A stretch of 64,000 nucleotides of DNA, taken from positions 124,001 through 188,000 of the forward strand of contig CAWCPR010000020.1 in NCBI GenBank assembly GCA_963797475.1, written 5' to 3'. Below are positions 17,386 through 27,153 of the stretch, in pieces. The notes beneath the pieces were generated by a model. It ran no database searches and had not been told where the DNA came from. It saw nothing but the letters and a program-made list of their open reading frames with translations. Every line of letters starts with the position of its first letter. Within the stretch, counting starts at the first letter, position 1. The stretch comes from CAWCPR01 sp963797475 (lineage in GTDB: Bacteria > Chloroflexota > Anaerolineae > Anaerolineales > UBA4823). The translations under genes and the position numbers were made by a program.

Positions 17386-18956
17386 GTGGCCATCGATATC
17401 AAAACTCCTTATTCAACTCGCCTGGGAATCGCCGGCGCTGGAACGATGGGCAGCGGGATTGCATTAACAGCGTTATTGGCGGATATGATCGTAACGCTCT
17501 ACGATATTTCGCCGGAGATGCTCGAAACCGCAAAAGGCTATATTACGAAACACTTGGAGCGAAAAGATAAAAAGATCAGTCTGAAGAATTTGACCCTCAC
17601 GCAAAACCTGGAGGAATTGCGCGGCGCCGGCGTGGTTATCGAAGCGATTCCCGAGGATATTAACCTTAAAGAGAATCTTTTTAAATCCCTGGACGACATC
17701 TGCCCACCGCCAGCGATCCTGGCGACGAACACCAGCACTTTAGCCGTGACGGCCATTGCTTCAATGGTCAAGAAGCCAGGGCGAGTCGCAGGGATCCATT
17801 TTTTAATCCGGCGCCAGTTTTGCCGCTGGTAGAAGTGATCCGTGGCGCTCAAACCGACCTGAGCACGGTGAGATCCCTGGTTTCGCTGGCAGAGATCCTT
17901 CGAAAAACGCCGGTGGTCGCCCGTGATCGACCCGGATTTATCGTAAACCGGATCGCTCGACCCTTCTATGGAGAGGCGCTGCGTTTGTTGGGAGAGGGGA
18001 TAACCAGCTACGATATGATCGACCAGGTGTTACGCCTGGGTGGGGGCTTCCGCATGGGCCCATTTGAATTGATGGATTTGATTGGGATCGATGTTAACCT
18101 GGCTGCCATGCAGTCTATGTACGAGCAGTCGTTCGGTGAGCCTCGTTACAGGCCGCATTTTATTCAGATTCAAATGGTTCAACAAAAAACCTTGGGCCGG
18201 AAAACCGGCAAAGGATTCTACAATTACAAGGCGCCTTCTTCCACCGATAAACCTGGTCCGCCAAAATTAAGGAAAAATTCTGGTGAGATCCTTCTTATGG
18301 CAGGCGCCTGGAGCCCGGGTCTTTCCGAACTCTGCCGGCAGGGCGGTTATACATTGATCAATGGGGCCGCTGCCCGCCCAGGCAATCCCCTGTTAGGCAT
18401 TATCACCATGGGAAGGGCAGATGGATTAGAGAAAAGCATCTCTCAATTGGACCGCAACCTGCCCCCAGAAGTGCCAATCCTGTGCCAATGTTGTGACGTA
18501 ACTCTGACAGAGATCGCGACCTGGCTCAAACGACCCGAACGATTGGTTGGATTTGACGCCTTGTTTTTTTCTCACGGGCCAGTCGCCACCCTGGTTGCCA
18601 GCCCAACCTTGACGCCGCGCGCAAAAAAAACCGTGGAAACCTTCGCCAACAGTTTGGGGCGCTTGTGTGCATGGGTCCAGGATAGCCCGGCGTTAATTCT
18701 GCCGCGCATCGTTTGTATGCTTGCGAATGAAGCAGCATTCGCGGCAGGTGAGGGAGTGGCCGAGATCGATACGATCAACAAGGCCATGCAGCTCGGGACC
18801 AACTACCCAAAAGGTCCGTTGGCCTGGGCGAAAGAAATTGGCTATGCGCAAGTCGTCGCCATCCTGGATCACCTTCACACCGAATACGGAGAGGAACGCT
18901 ACCGCTCCGCTCCACTTCTGCGCCGCTGGATGCGCCTTGAGCTCGTTTCCGCTTGA
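17386..18956 (+). CDS. paaH: 3-hydroxyacyl-CoA dehydrogenase, PaaH-like, one frameshift
   Basis: NAD-dependent oxidation of a 3-hydroxyacyl-CoA. The Rossmann GAGTMGSG lies near residues 17-24. The catalytic strand reads GIHF and then, only in another frame, NPAPVLPLVEVI. The break is at T6 (17799-17804): adding one T restores GIHFFNPAP. Pieces are 17386-17832 and about 17805-18956. The repaired chain of about 523 residues carries a second copy of the C-terminal dehydrogenase domain, as in PaaH (3-hydroxyadipyl-CoA dehydrogenase). With paaABCD 9 kb away, a role in phenylacetate degradation is plausible. The start is GTG after AAAGGAAG. Confidence 0.85.
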
Positions 18957-19025
18957 TTGCCTCCAATTTCTCCGCCAGCCTCCCTTCCCCTAAATCCAGC
19001 TCTGCTCAAATGCGAATCCCGACTT

Positions 19026-19034
19026 TGCTATAAT
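19026..19034 (+). promoter_or_regulatory. Extended -10 promoter of the DUF58/transglutaminase pair
   Basis: TGCTATAAT is a perfect extended -10 element. Transcription should start near 19040, so the ATG at 19039 could only serve a leaderless message. The ATG at 19093 is the more conventional start. Confidence 0.65.
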
Positions 19035-19092
19035 TTGCATGCGAGCGGGTGATACGGATTTTTCTGCCTTCCGTATCTGCTCAGGCGCTTTC

Positions 19093-20442
19093 ATGAAAAA
19101 TCACTTGCTCAAACGCTATCATGATCTCGAGTCTCGGCTGAGACCCAGGGATGCCGGCGTCCAGATCCACCTGAAAACGCGTTTGTTGCCCGTTCTCACC
19201 CTTTTCCTTCTGGTTCTCCATCTCATATCCCCATTTGACGGATGGCTGGTTCTGCTGTCCGGTTTAAGTGGTCTCTGGTTGGTCAGTTTCCTTTGGGCCG
19301 CCTCTTTAAGCGCAACGCTTTCTTTGCGCCGTGAGATGCGCTATGGCTGGGCTCAGGTTGGCGACCGTCTGGAAGAGCGCTTTACGTTGGTCAATCGCGG
19401 TATGGCGCCAGCACTATGGGTGGAAGTGCTTGCCTATACCAATATGCCAGAATACCAGGTCAGCCGCGTTACCGGCGTCGGTAGTTTTTCCGAAAACCAT
19501 TGGACCACCCAGGGTGTGTGCAGCCGCCGCGGATTGTATACGCTTGGCCCTACAGTCCTGCGTACTGGCGATCCATTCGGGGTCTATACCGTAGAGGTGA
19601 GCAGCCAAAAGGTAATTAACCTGATCGTCACACCACCGATCGTGCCTCTGCCCGTAATCCAGGTCTCGCCAGGAGGGCGTGCGGGAGCAGGTCGGCCGCG
19701 ACCGGATGCGCCCGAGCGAACCGTCAGCGCTGCAACCACCCGAGAATATAAGCCGGGCGATAGTTTACGTTGGATCCATTGGCGAACGACCGCCCGGCGA
19801 GAAAAACTCTTCGTTCGATTGTTCGAAGGCACTCCTGCCGGAGATTGGTGGATCTTGCTGGATCTGGATCGCTCGATTCAGGCGGGTGAAGGTCAAACTT
19901 CCACCTTAGAACATGGCGTGATCCTGGCTGCCTCCCTGGCGGATCGCGGCCTGCGCCAGGGACGTAATGTTGGCCTGGTCTTAAACAACCAGAAACTGGC
20001 CTGGCTTCCACCTCGCCAGGGCGAGGGGCAGCGCTGGACGATCCTGCGCACGCTGGCTCTCACTCTCCAGGGCGAACGGCCTTTAGCCGAGCTTCTATCA
20101 CGCATGATGCCCTCTTTAGGAAGACAATCCAGCCTGATATTAATCACTGCAAACATGCAGCCTGATTGGATCGAAGCTCTGCTGCCTGTATTACGGAAAG
20201 GCGTCGTTCCCACCGTGTTATTGATTGATCCATCTTCATATGGCGGATCCCAAGAAATGGGAAATCTGCCGGCAGTTTTAAGCCAGCTTGGGATTAACCA
20301 CAATATCATCACTCGTGAGCTTCTCGACCGCCCAGAAGCTCGCCCGGGCCAGGCAGGACAGTGGGAGTGGCGTATCTCGCCAACCGGTAAAGCTATCCCC
20401 GTCCATAAACCGCGAGATCTAACCTGGAAAGAAGTGTCATGA
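19093..20442 (+). CDS. DUF58 domain protein
   Basis: A membrane-associated protein of about 449 residues: two hydrophobic segments near the N-terminus, then a region of beta strands, then the DUF58 signature REYKPGDSLRWIHWRTTAR near residue 216, followed by a von Willebrand A-like fold (LLDLDRS, ILAASLADRGLRQG). DUF58 proteins usually pair with a MoxR ATPase and a transglutaminase. Here the transglutaminase follows with an ATGA overlap, but no MoxR gene is seen. I start at 19093 because a promoter -10 box ends only four bases before the earlier ATG at 19039. The biochemical function is unknown. Confidence 0.85.
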   Translation: MKNHLLKRYHDLESRLRPRDAGVQIHLKTRLLPVLTLFLLVLHLISPFDGWLVLLSGLSGLWLVSFLWAASLSATLSLRREMRYGWAQVGDRLEERFTLVNRGMAPALWVEVLAYTNMPEYQVSRVTGVGSFSENHWTTQGVCSRRGLYTLGPTVLRTGDPFGVYTVEVSSQKVINLIVTPPIVPLPVIQVSPGGRAGAGRPRPDAPERTVSAATTREYKPGDSLRWIHWRTTARREKLFVRLFEGTPAGDWWILLDLDRSIQAGEGQTSTLEHGVILAASLADRGLRQGRNVGLVLNNQKLAWLPPRQGEGQRWTILRTLALTLQGERPLAELLSRMMPSLGRQSSLILITANMQPDWIEALLPVLRKGVVPTVLLIDPSSYGGSQEMGNLPAVLSQLGINHNIITRELLDRPEARPGQAGQWEWRISPTGKAIPVHKPRDLTWKEVS

Positions 20443-22865
20443 ACGAAGATACTGAGTTCAAATTGCTGGTATGGATCATTAAGAAGATCGGAGCGGCGAC
20501 TTTGCTTTCCTGGATGCTGGTCGGGTTGGTTTTCATCAGCGTCATATCTGGGTTAACCAGCATCATCCGCGGGCTAGATCCATTTCTTTTATGGTCCGTG
20601 GCGTTTCCGGCCCTCATCATCGCCTGGTTTTTCGCCCGGACGCGCTGGCGTGGTTCGACTTCAACAATTCTGATTACGATCCTGGGAATTTTCTATGCAA
20701 TGCTGCGAGTTGGCCACCTGGGTGGATACCTCATAAGCCTTGTTATTGCTTTGAATGACCTGATCTCAGGTTACCTTCATTTGCACCCTGGACTGCCTGC
20801 GCCTGACTCAACTGCGATGATTGCAGCCTTATTCGAATTCACCACGCGGTCGATCACCCTCTGGTCGCGCTTGTGGGCTTGGGTGGTTACCTTCCGGAAT
20901 GCAGCGCCGGTATTTGATCCCGTAGCAACCGCCATGATCTGGAGCCTGGTGACCTGGGGAGTCAGTGCGTGGGCAGGCTGGCATGTCCGCCGCAAGCATA
21001 ACCCGCTCCTGGCATTTTTACCAGCCGCTGGACTTTACTCCGCCAGTTTAGCGGTAGTGCGTGGGACGACTGAATATATCCTGATATTACTCACAGCAAC
21101 ACTGCTGATGATGGCCTTGCAATGCTACCAGTCGATAGAAAGAGGTTGGCAATCGAACAATATCGACTATTCTGAGGACCTGCGCATCGACGTCATTCTC
21201 GCGGTCTTGCCGATCGTCGCCATATTAACCCTGGTTGCCGCCTCCGCGCCTTTTTTTTCATTTCGAAAAATCGCCATTTTTAGCGATCAAGTCGGCGAGA
21301 ATTCCGCCCCGCAAACAACCGTAAATACCACATCCGCTCAAGCTCCTGAGAAAAGCCGGCTCCAACCCGATTTGATTGGTAAATCCCTGGGGCTTGAAGC
21401 GCGCCCCACACCTCAAAAACCGGGGATCTTACAAACCTCACGCCAGGCCGGTCTGCCGCAAGAGCACTTGATCGGTAGCGGTCCAGAATTATCGAAAAAA
21501 CTGGTCATGACGATCAAGGTGGAAAATCCTGCCCTTGATTCCCAGGATTTCACTACCAGCCGCCAATCCCCAACCTTTTACTGGCGCGGCTTGACCTACG
21601 ATCAATACACCCGCAGCGGGTGGGCCAGTGGGCCTACTACGACTATCAATTACCCAGCGGGCACACCAGCCCAAACCCAAGCCTTGCCTGCCCAGCAAGT
21701 CCTATGGCAAGATGTGCGTTTTCAAGAAGATCAACCTGGGCTCGTATATGTCGACGGCGAACTGGTGCGATTGGAACAAGACTACAAAATCGCATGGCGG
21801 CTGCAACCCGTTTCCCGGGAAAATGCAGCCCAAAATCCTGATGGAGATATCTTCGGCGCCAGCACAGAAAAATCAAGCTACCGGGCCGAATCATTAAAGT
21901 CGATGCCGTCTGCAGAACAACTCCGCCAGGCCAGCAGCAATTACCCGGGATGGGTCATCGATCAATATTTACAACTACCACAAGATGTCCCTCACAGAGT
22001 TCTGGATTTGGCGCGAGATCTGACTGCGACAGAGCCAACCCCATACGACCGTACGCTCGCAATTGAAGCCTATTTGCGCCGCTTTCCCTACACTTTAGAT
22101 CTGCCTGAGCCGCCCAAGAATCGCGATATTGTGGATTATTTCTTATTCGATCTCAAGAAGGGGTATTGTGATTACTATGCATCCGCGATGGTGGTCCTGG
22201 CTCGCGCAGCAGGACTGCCGGCGCGCCTGGCTATCGGGTACGCCAGTGGCAGGTATGATCCTCAAAATGACCGCTATAGGGTCAGCGAGGCGGATGCACA
22301 CTCCTGGCCTGAGATTTTTTTTCCGAGCTATGGTTGGGTTGGATTTGAGCCCACAGCCGGAAGACCCGCCCCTGGTCGCCCTGACGTTGCAGGGCCCTCC
22401 CTGCCTCCGGATTTAAGCAGCGGCCTCTCACCTGAGGCGCTCCGGCCCTCTGCGGGTTGGCAGACTTTGCTGGCTGCCGCCCAGTTAACATTCCTCTGCG
22501 GGCTGTTCATCTGGATGGTATGGATTGGCATCGATTGGTTTCGATTAAACCAGCTTTCCCCGCAGTTGGCAGTCCAGGACATTTACAGGCGCATGTTCCG
22601 CCAGGGGGAGATCCTGCGAGTTCCGATTTATGCCGGCATTACTCCATATGAGTTCAAGGCCTCGTTCACATCGCTGCTCGAAGCGTTTTCCTCTGGAAGG
22701 CCCTGGGGAAGGTTTGTTTCACCGGCGGCGGCTGATGTACAGAAAATTGCTGATATTTACTCCCAGAGCATCTATAGCGCCATCCCTCCGGGTTCCGGTG
22801 AAAAACAGCTTACAATCCACGCCTGGCGGCGGCTGCGGGCGCGTTTGTTGTTGGCGCGCTTCTGA
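20439..22865 (+). CDS. Transglutaminase-like membrane protein (TgpA type)
   Basis: An 808-residue protein with about seven N-terminal membrane helices, a large extracytoplasmic region holding the transglutaminase core, one further helix near residue 690 and a C-terminal DUF4129-like tail. The catalytic residues are visible: Cys577 in GYCDYYASAM, His621 in EADAHSWPEIF, and an acidic residue in VGFEPTAG. The start overlaps the DUF58 stop (ATGA). This pairing is common in bacteria and is thought to act in the cell envelope. The substrate is unknown. Confidence 0.88.
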   Translation: MNEDTEFKLLVWIIKKIGAATLLSWMLVGLVFISVISGLTSIIRGLDPFLLWSVAFPALIIAWFFARTRWRGSTSTILITILGIFYAMLRVGHLGGYLISLVIALNDLISGYLHLHPGLPAPDSTAMIAALFEFTTRSITLWSRLWAWVVTFRNAAPVFDPVATAMIWSLVTWGVSAWAGWHVRRKHNPLLAFLPAAGLYSASLAVVRGTTEYILILLTATLLMMALQCYQSIERGWQSNNIDYSEDLRIDVILAVLPIVAILTLVAASAPFFSFRKIAIFSDQVGENSAPQTTVNTTSAQAPEKSRLQPDLIGKSLGLEARPTPQKPGILQTSRQAGLPQEHLIGSGPELSKKLVMTIKVENPALDSQDFTTSRQSPTFYWRGLTYDQYTRSGWASGPTTTINYPAGTPAQTQALPAQQVLWQDVRFQEDQPGLVYVDGELVRLEQDYKIAWRLQPVSRENAAQNPDGDIFGASTEKSSYRAESLKSMPSAEQLRQASSNYPGWVIDQYLQLPQDVPHRVLDLARDLTATEPTPYDRTLAIEAYLRRFPYTLDLPEPPKNRDIVDYFLFDLKKGYCDYYASAMVVLARAAGLPARLAIGYASGRYDPQNDRYRVSEADAHSWPEIFFPSYGWVGFEPTAGRPAPGRPDVAGPSLPPDLSSGLSPEALRPSAGWQTLLAAAQLTFLCGLFIWMVWIGIDWFRLNQLSPQLAVQDIYRRMFRQGEILRVPIYAGITPYEFKASFTSLLEAFSSGRPWGRFVSPAAADVQKIADIYSQSIYSAIPPGSGEKQLTIHAWRRLRARLLLARF

Positions 22866-22926
22866 GAAGGCCTTCAAACTAACGTACCACCGCAACCCCC
22901 CAAAAACCCTGTTAATGTGCTTATAA

Positions 22927-22954
22927 GTGTCGGGCGCTTGTGGCTCACCACGCA
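22927..22954 (+). repeat. Dispersed hairpin repeat, copy 2 (partial)
   Basis: GTGTCGGGCGCTTGTGG followed by CTCACCACGC matches the first half of copy 1 at nearly every position (24 of 27) and keeps the GTGG/CCAC stem. The second hairpin is absent. Confidence 0.6.
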
Positions 22955-22970
22955 TCATGATGAAAAGAGA

Positions 22971-22999
22971 TTCATCAAAATAGGTAATTCAGGTACAAT
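22971..22999 (+). promoter_or_regulatory. Probable promoter of the crotonase gene
   Basis: TTCATC (22971-22976) and TACAAT (22994-22999) are separated by 17 bases, about 50 bases before the start codon. The -35 box is only a half match. Confidence 0.4.
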
Positions 23000-23050
23000 A
23001 TAGTTACGATCGACAGGTGCAGCTCGGTTTACGTTCAAGGAGGACAGACA

Positions 23051-23959
23051 GTGACCGATCGCCCATTCACCGGCAAGGACCCAACCAGCTTAGAATTTAA
23101 AACCATCCTTTATGAGAAAGGCGACCACCGGGCGACAGTTACATTTAACCGCCCGGAAGTGCTCAATGCGGTAAATTTTGAAATGCTGGGCGAATTGAAC
23201 ACGGCTTTCAAAGACGCCAGTTGGGATGATGAGGTCGCAGTTTTGGTTTTAACCGGCAGCGGTGAGCGAGCATTTTGCACCGGCGCAGATCTGAAGGAAC
23301 AGGAGCAGTTTTTACAGCGGCCGCGTGATTATTGGAAGTGGATGGGGGAATTTATCGAATGCCACGAACGTCTGCGAAACATTGGAAAACCGACAATCGC
23401 CCGGTTGAACGGTATTGTCGTGGGCGGAGGTAACGAATTCAATTTATCCTGTGATCTTGCCGTCGCAGCCGAGGATATCTACATCCGCCAGGTAGGCACA
23501 AGCCATGGCAGCGTCGCCCTGGCAGGCGCTACTCAATTCTTACCCCTGATCGTCGGCGACCGGCGCGCCCGAGAAATACTGTTCCTAAACGAAGAAATAC
23601 CTGCCAAAAAAGCCCTCGAATGGGGGTTGGTAAATTGGGTTGTCCCCAGCGCCGAATTGGATACCAAAGTGGACCAGATCGTCCAAAAACTCATCGCCAA
23701 ATTTCCGGAAAAAACCCGCTATACCAAACAACAATTAAACTTTTGGCGTGACCTGAGCTGGCATTTGACGATCGGTCATGGCAGAGATTGGCTGGCAATC
23801 CATAATACCAGCCCGGAAACCTGGGAAGGCGTGCGGTCATTCAATGAAAAACGGGCGCCCGACTATATGGAAATTCGCAGGCGGTGGTCCGAAGATGCGT
23901 TTCCGGAATGGATCGATGGCAGGTTTCCGGGGAATGAAGCATCTGCTGCGAAAGAGTAG
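23051..23959 (+). CDS. Enoyl-CoA hydratase/isomerase family protein (crotonase)
   Basis: A 302-residue crotonase-fold enzyme. The oxyanion-hole strands are FCTGADLKEQ near residue 78 and VVGGGNEFNLSCDLAVAAED near 124-143. The C-terminus has a TSPETWEG-(x)-FNEKRAPDY stretch like that of MenB, BadI and related ring-forming or ring-opening enzymes, so a cyclic CoA ester is a possible substrate. The GTG start follows a very strong AAGGAGG. In this neighbourhood (PaaH-like gene upstream, paaABCD downstream) a step in aromatic-acid degradation is likely but unproven. Confidence 0.85.
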   Translation: MTDRPFTGKDPTSLEFKTILYEKGDHRATVTFNRPEVLNAVNFEMLGELNTAFKDASWDDEVAVLVLTGSGERAFCTGADLKEQEQFLQRPRDYWKWMGEFIECHERLRNIGKPTIARLNGIVVGGGNEFNLSCDLAVAAEDIYIRQVGTSHGSVALAGATQFLPLIVGDRRAREILFLNEEIPAKKALEWGLVNWVVPSAELDTKVDQIVQKLIAKFPEKTRYTKQQLNFWRDLSWHLTIGHGRDWLAIHNTSPETWEGVRSFNEKRAPDYMEIRRRWSEDAFPEWIDGRFPGNEASAAKE

Positions 23960-23974
23960 GGGATAGACAGAAGA

Positions 23975-25483
23975 ATGACTACGATCCGCCGGCAATTCAT
24001 CCCCTCATTCCTTTTGGTTTTGTTCGCCGCCGCTTGTTCCAGCAGCAAGACAGCCACGCCTACAACGATCCCGCAGCAGGTTGAAACCGGGATCGCCAAT
24101 GTAGAAAGTATCGAGATATTACAGGATGTTCAGGACCCTACGATAATGAACGTCCTGGCGAAAGGAAAATTGCCAGACAACTGCTCTCAAATCGACCAGA
24201 TCGTAACCAACAATGACAACAACACCTTTGTGGTGACGATCACGACTTCCCGGAACGTCACTTCAACTTGCCAACAAGCGCCAGTTGACTACGAGAAGCT
24301 AATTCCGCTGGATGTTACCGGTCTTCCAGCCGGGAGCTACAATGTCATCGTTAATGGGGTCAGCGGTCATTTCGAGCTAACCCTGCAGCATGAAGCTGGC
24401 GGACAGGCGACACAACCATTAAACCCTACGGCAACTCTTAACCCTCTACCCGCGGCAACACCTACACCTACGGTCCCGCCGGAATCCGGGACAATCACGC
24501 AAACACCGATTGCGGTCTCCCCTCAGGCCACCCTGACAGCCGCTCCGACGAATGAACCTTCATCAACCCCCTCTTCTCCCGCACCAACACCGACCCAACA
24601 GGCGACCCCCACCCAAACGGCCACTGAAGAATCTGGCGCCGCAGGCTCACCCGCTGGCGCTTGTACGGACAAGGCTGCTTTTTACGGCGATGTTTCAGTC
24701 CCAGATGACAGCCTCTTTCGCCAGGGGGATAGCTTCACCAAAACCTGGAGGGTACGTAATGAGGGCACCTGCACCTGGGGTCCCGGGTACGGCCTGGTTC
24801 TTCTTTCCGGAGAACCGATGAACGCTCCTGATTCTGTACCCATGCCCGAGACTGCGCCCGGAAAAATCTCCAACATTTCAGTAGACATGACGGCCCCACA
24901 ACAAGGTGGACCTCATTACGGAGATTGGGGTTTTCAAAACCCAGCCGGGCAATCATTTGGCGTAGGAATTAACGCACGTGACCCGGTATGGATCAAAATC
25001 ACCGTAAATTGGATCGCGCCCACACCTGAGATTGCATCGAATCAGGGGCGAGAGAGCGGGACTTGCCAGGCGCAACGCAATTCGGATTACGAGAGCCAGG
25101 TCCTGACATTAATTAACAATGTCCGCACCAGCCAGGGCTTGCAAGCCCTTGATCTGCAGCCCCAGCTTTCCGCGGCAGCCCTGGATCACAGTATGGATAT
25201 GGCCTGCAATGATTTCGTCGATCACACCGGGTCCGATGGTTCTTCATGGACCAACCGGATTTCAGCGCAAGGCCTGGCTTATTCTTATGCCAGTGAGAAT
25301 ATTTACGTGGGCAACCCACAATTTGGCGGAACGCCGCAGGGTGCTTTCGATTGGTGGATGAACAGCCAAGTTCACCGGGATAACATTCTCAGCGATCGAG
25401 TTACCGAAATTGGGGTTGGATATGTCTATAATGAAAACAGCACTTATGGCGGTTATTACACCGTAAATTTTGCTGCACCCTAG
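23975..25483 (+). CDS. Lipoprotein with NBR1-Ig-like and CAP (SCP/PR-1) domains
   Basis: A 502-residue exported protein. The signal peptide ends in a lipobox (LFAAAC, Cys21). A first domain of about 120 residues (AKGKLPDNCSQI) is followed by a Pro/Thr/Ser-rich linker (about 155-225), then an NBR1-Ig-like domain with FTKTWRVRNEGTCTWGPGY and WGFQNPAG near 255-340, and a C-terminal CAP domain (INNVRTSQGL, HSMDMACNDFVDHTGSDG, WMNSQVHRDNIL) near 372-500 with the usual His and Glu residues. It is probably a cell-surface protein. Function is unknown. Confidence 0.85.
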   Translation: MTTIRRQFIPSFLLVLFAAACSSSKTATPTTIPQQVETGIANVESIEILQDVQDPTIMNVLAKGKLPDNCSQIDQIVTNNDNNTFVVTITTSRNVTSTCQQAPVDYEKLIPLDVTGLPAGSYNVIVNGVSGHFELTLQHEAGGQATQPLNPTATLNPLPAATPTPTVPPESGTITQTPIAVSPQATLTAAPTNEPSSTPSSPAPTPTQQATPTQTATEESGAAGSPAGACTDKAAFYGDVSVPDDSLFRQGDSFTKTWRVRNEGTCTWGPGYGLVLLSGEPMNAPDSVPMPETAPGKISNISVDMTAPQQGGPHYGDWGFQNPAGQSFGVGINARDPVWIKITVNWIAPTPEIASNQGRESGTCQAQRNSDYESQVLTLINNVRTSQGLQALDLQPQLSAAALDHSMDMACNDFVDHTGSDGSSWTNRISAQGLAYSYASENIYVGNPQFGGTPQGAFDWWMNSQVHRDNILSDRVTEIGVGYVYNENSTYGGYYTVNFAAP

Positions 25484-25497
25484 AAGAACAGGAAGCT

Positions 25498-25530
25498 CAG
25501 CCGCCGGCCGAAGGCCAGGGGCGGCGCACC
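25498..25530 (+). repeat. Dispersed hairpin repeat, copy 4 (diverged)
   Basis: CCGGCC-GAA-GGCC followed by AGGGGCGG corresponds to the second half of copy 1. The stem bases differ but remain paired, which supports a conserved structure. The flanks differ, so this assignment is less certain than the other three. Confidence 0.45.
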
Positions 25531-25541
25531 AAGTAATAGGA

Positions 25542-25570
25542 TGGAGATTGCGGCTACGCCGCAATCTCCA
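25542..25570 (+). repeat. Perfect 13-bp hairpin before the aldehyde dehydrogenase
   Basis: TGGAGATTGCGGC and GCCGCAATCTCCA pair perfectly around a 3-base TAC loop, 30 bases before the next start codon. No T tract follows. It may end the CAP gene transcript with Rho, act as attenuator, or be a mobile palindrome. Confidence 0.65.
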
Positions 25571-25599
25571 GAGATTAATCAAGAACGGAGAAACTTTAA

Positions 25600-27109
25600 A
25601 TGAATTTAACCCTTCCAGCAGAGGTCGAGCTTCAATCCGGGACATTGGAGTTCCTGCAATCCTTTCCAAAGAAGCTCCTGGTCGATGGTGAATGGGTCGA
25701 AGCGCACGATCGTGCGACGTTCCCAACGTTCAACCCGGCTACCGGGGAAGAGCTCGGCCAGGTCGCATTGGCAGGCCCTGAAGACGTTTCTCGGGCGGTC
25801 CAAGCCGCTCGGGCAGCCTTCGAGACAGGTCCCTGGGGCAAAATGACCGGCGAGGAACGCGGCAATCTTTTGTGGAATTTGGCGGACCTGATCGATCAGC
25901 ACGCCGACGAGCTGGCAGAAATCGAGAACTCTCGATAACGGCAAACCAATCCGGGTTTCTCGGCGCGGCGACCTGCCTTATGTGAGCAAGCATTTCCGTT
26001 ATTACGCCGGCTGGGCCAGCAAAATTGAAGGCGCAACCATTCCAATATCCAGGACCGACCAATTCGTCTATACCCTGCGCGAACCGGTAGGCGTCGTCGG
26101 CCTGATTATCCCCTGGAATTTCCCGCTCCTAATGGCTGCCTGGAAGCTGGCTCCGGCGCTGGCGGCTGGCAATACGACGATCTTAAAACCGGCGGAAGAG
26201 ACGCCGCTCAGCGCACTGCGATTGGGTGAATTAATCCAGGAGGCCGGATTCCCGCAGGGCGTCGTCAATATCCTCACCGGTCCGGGGGTCCCTACCGGGG
26301 AAGCCATCACCGCTCATATGGGCATCGATAAAGTCGCCTTCACCGGCTCGACAGAAGTGGGCCGCCTGGTGATGCAAGCCGCTGCAAAAAGCAATTTAAA
26401 ACAGATCAGCCTTGAGCTGGGTGGGAAGTCCCCAAATGTGATCTTCGCCGATGCCGACCTGAACCGCGCCATAAAAGGCGCAACCTGGGCCGTGTTCAGC
26501 ACCGCCGGTCAGGAATGTGTGGCAGGTTCGCGCCTGTTCATCGAGCAGGGGATTTACGATCAGGTTTTAGAAGGGTTATCCGCCGAAGCCCAGCGGATTC
26601 GCGTTGGCAATGGTTTCACGCCTAAAGTCCATATCGGCCCGATCATTTCAGAGCGGCAGCTAGCGCGCGTTCAAGGATATATCGAAGGCGGCCGTGAAGC
26701 TGGAGTTGAAATCGTCACTGGCGGTGACCGGTTAGGAGGAGAATTATCTGGCGGGTATTTTCTGGCCCCAACGATCTTTGCCCACCAGCGAGACAATCTC
26801 TCCCTGGTCCAGGAGGAAATATTCGGGCCGGTTGTCGCAGTGACCGCGTTCGATTCCTGGGAAGATTTGATCCAACGCGCCAACAGCACTCGCTATGGCC
26901 TGGCGGCCGGCGTTTGGACTCAAAATCTAAGCAAAGCGCATCGTTTTGCCGGCGCGGTCAAAGCCGGAGCGGTCTGGATAAACGGATATGGGATGTTTGA
27001 CCCGGCAGCGCCTTTTGGGGGCTACAAGGAAAGCGGCTTTGGGCGAGAAATGGGCAAGGAGGCCCTGGATTTATACACCCAGGTTAAGACGGTATGGGTT
27101 GGACTGTAA
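25600..27109 (+). CDS. NAD(P)-dependent aldehyde dehydrogenase, one frameshift
   Basis: An ALDH of about 502 residues after repair. Pieces are 25600-25938 and about 25931-27109. At 25927-25933 an extra T gives a stop; removing it restores ENLDNGKPIR, the expected Asp-Asn-Gly-Lys-Pro stretch. Key parts are present: VVGLIIPWNFPLLM, Lys in TILKPAEETPLSA, Glu in LELGGKSPN, the nucleophile Cys306 in GQECVAGSR, and EEIFGPVVAV. It lies 44 bases upstream of paaA. A phenylacetaldehyde dehydrogenase feeding the phenylacetate route would fit, but ALDH specificity cannot be read from sequence. GGAG precedes the ATG. Confidence 0.87.
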
Positions 27110-27153
27110 GGACAGGCGCCGGTTCATCGCTCATTTAATTGGTGGAGGTAAGC

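Noticed and set aside
17799..17804. Programmed ribosomal or transcriptional slippage at T6 in the PaaH-like gene
   Set aside because: No downstream stimulator is visible, and several other genes in the window show the same kind of single-base break, so sequence error is simpler.
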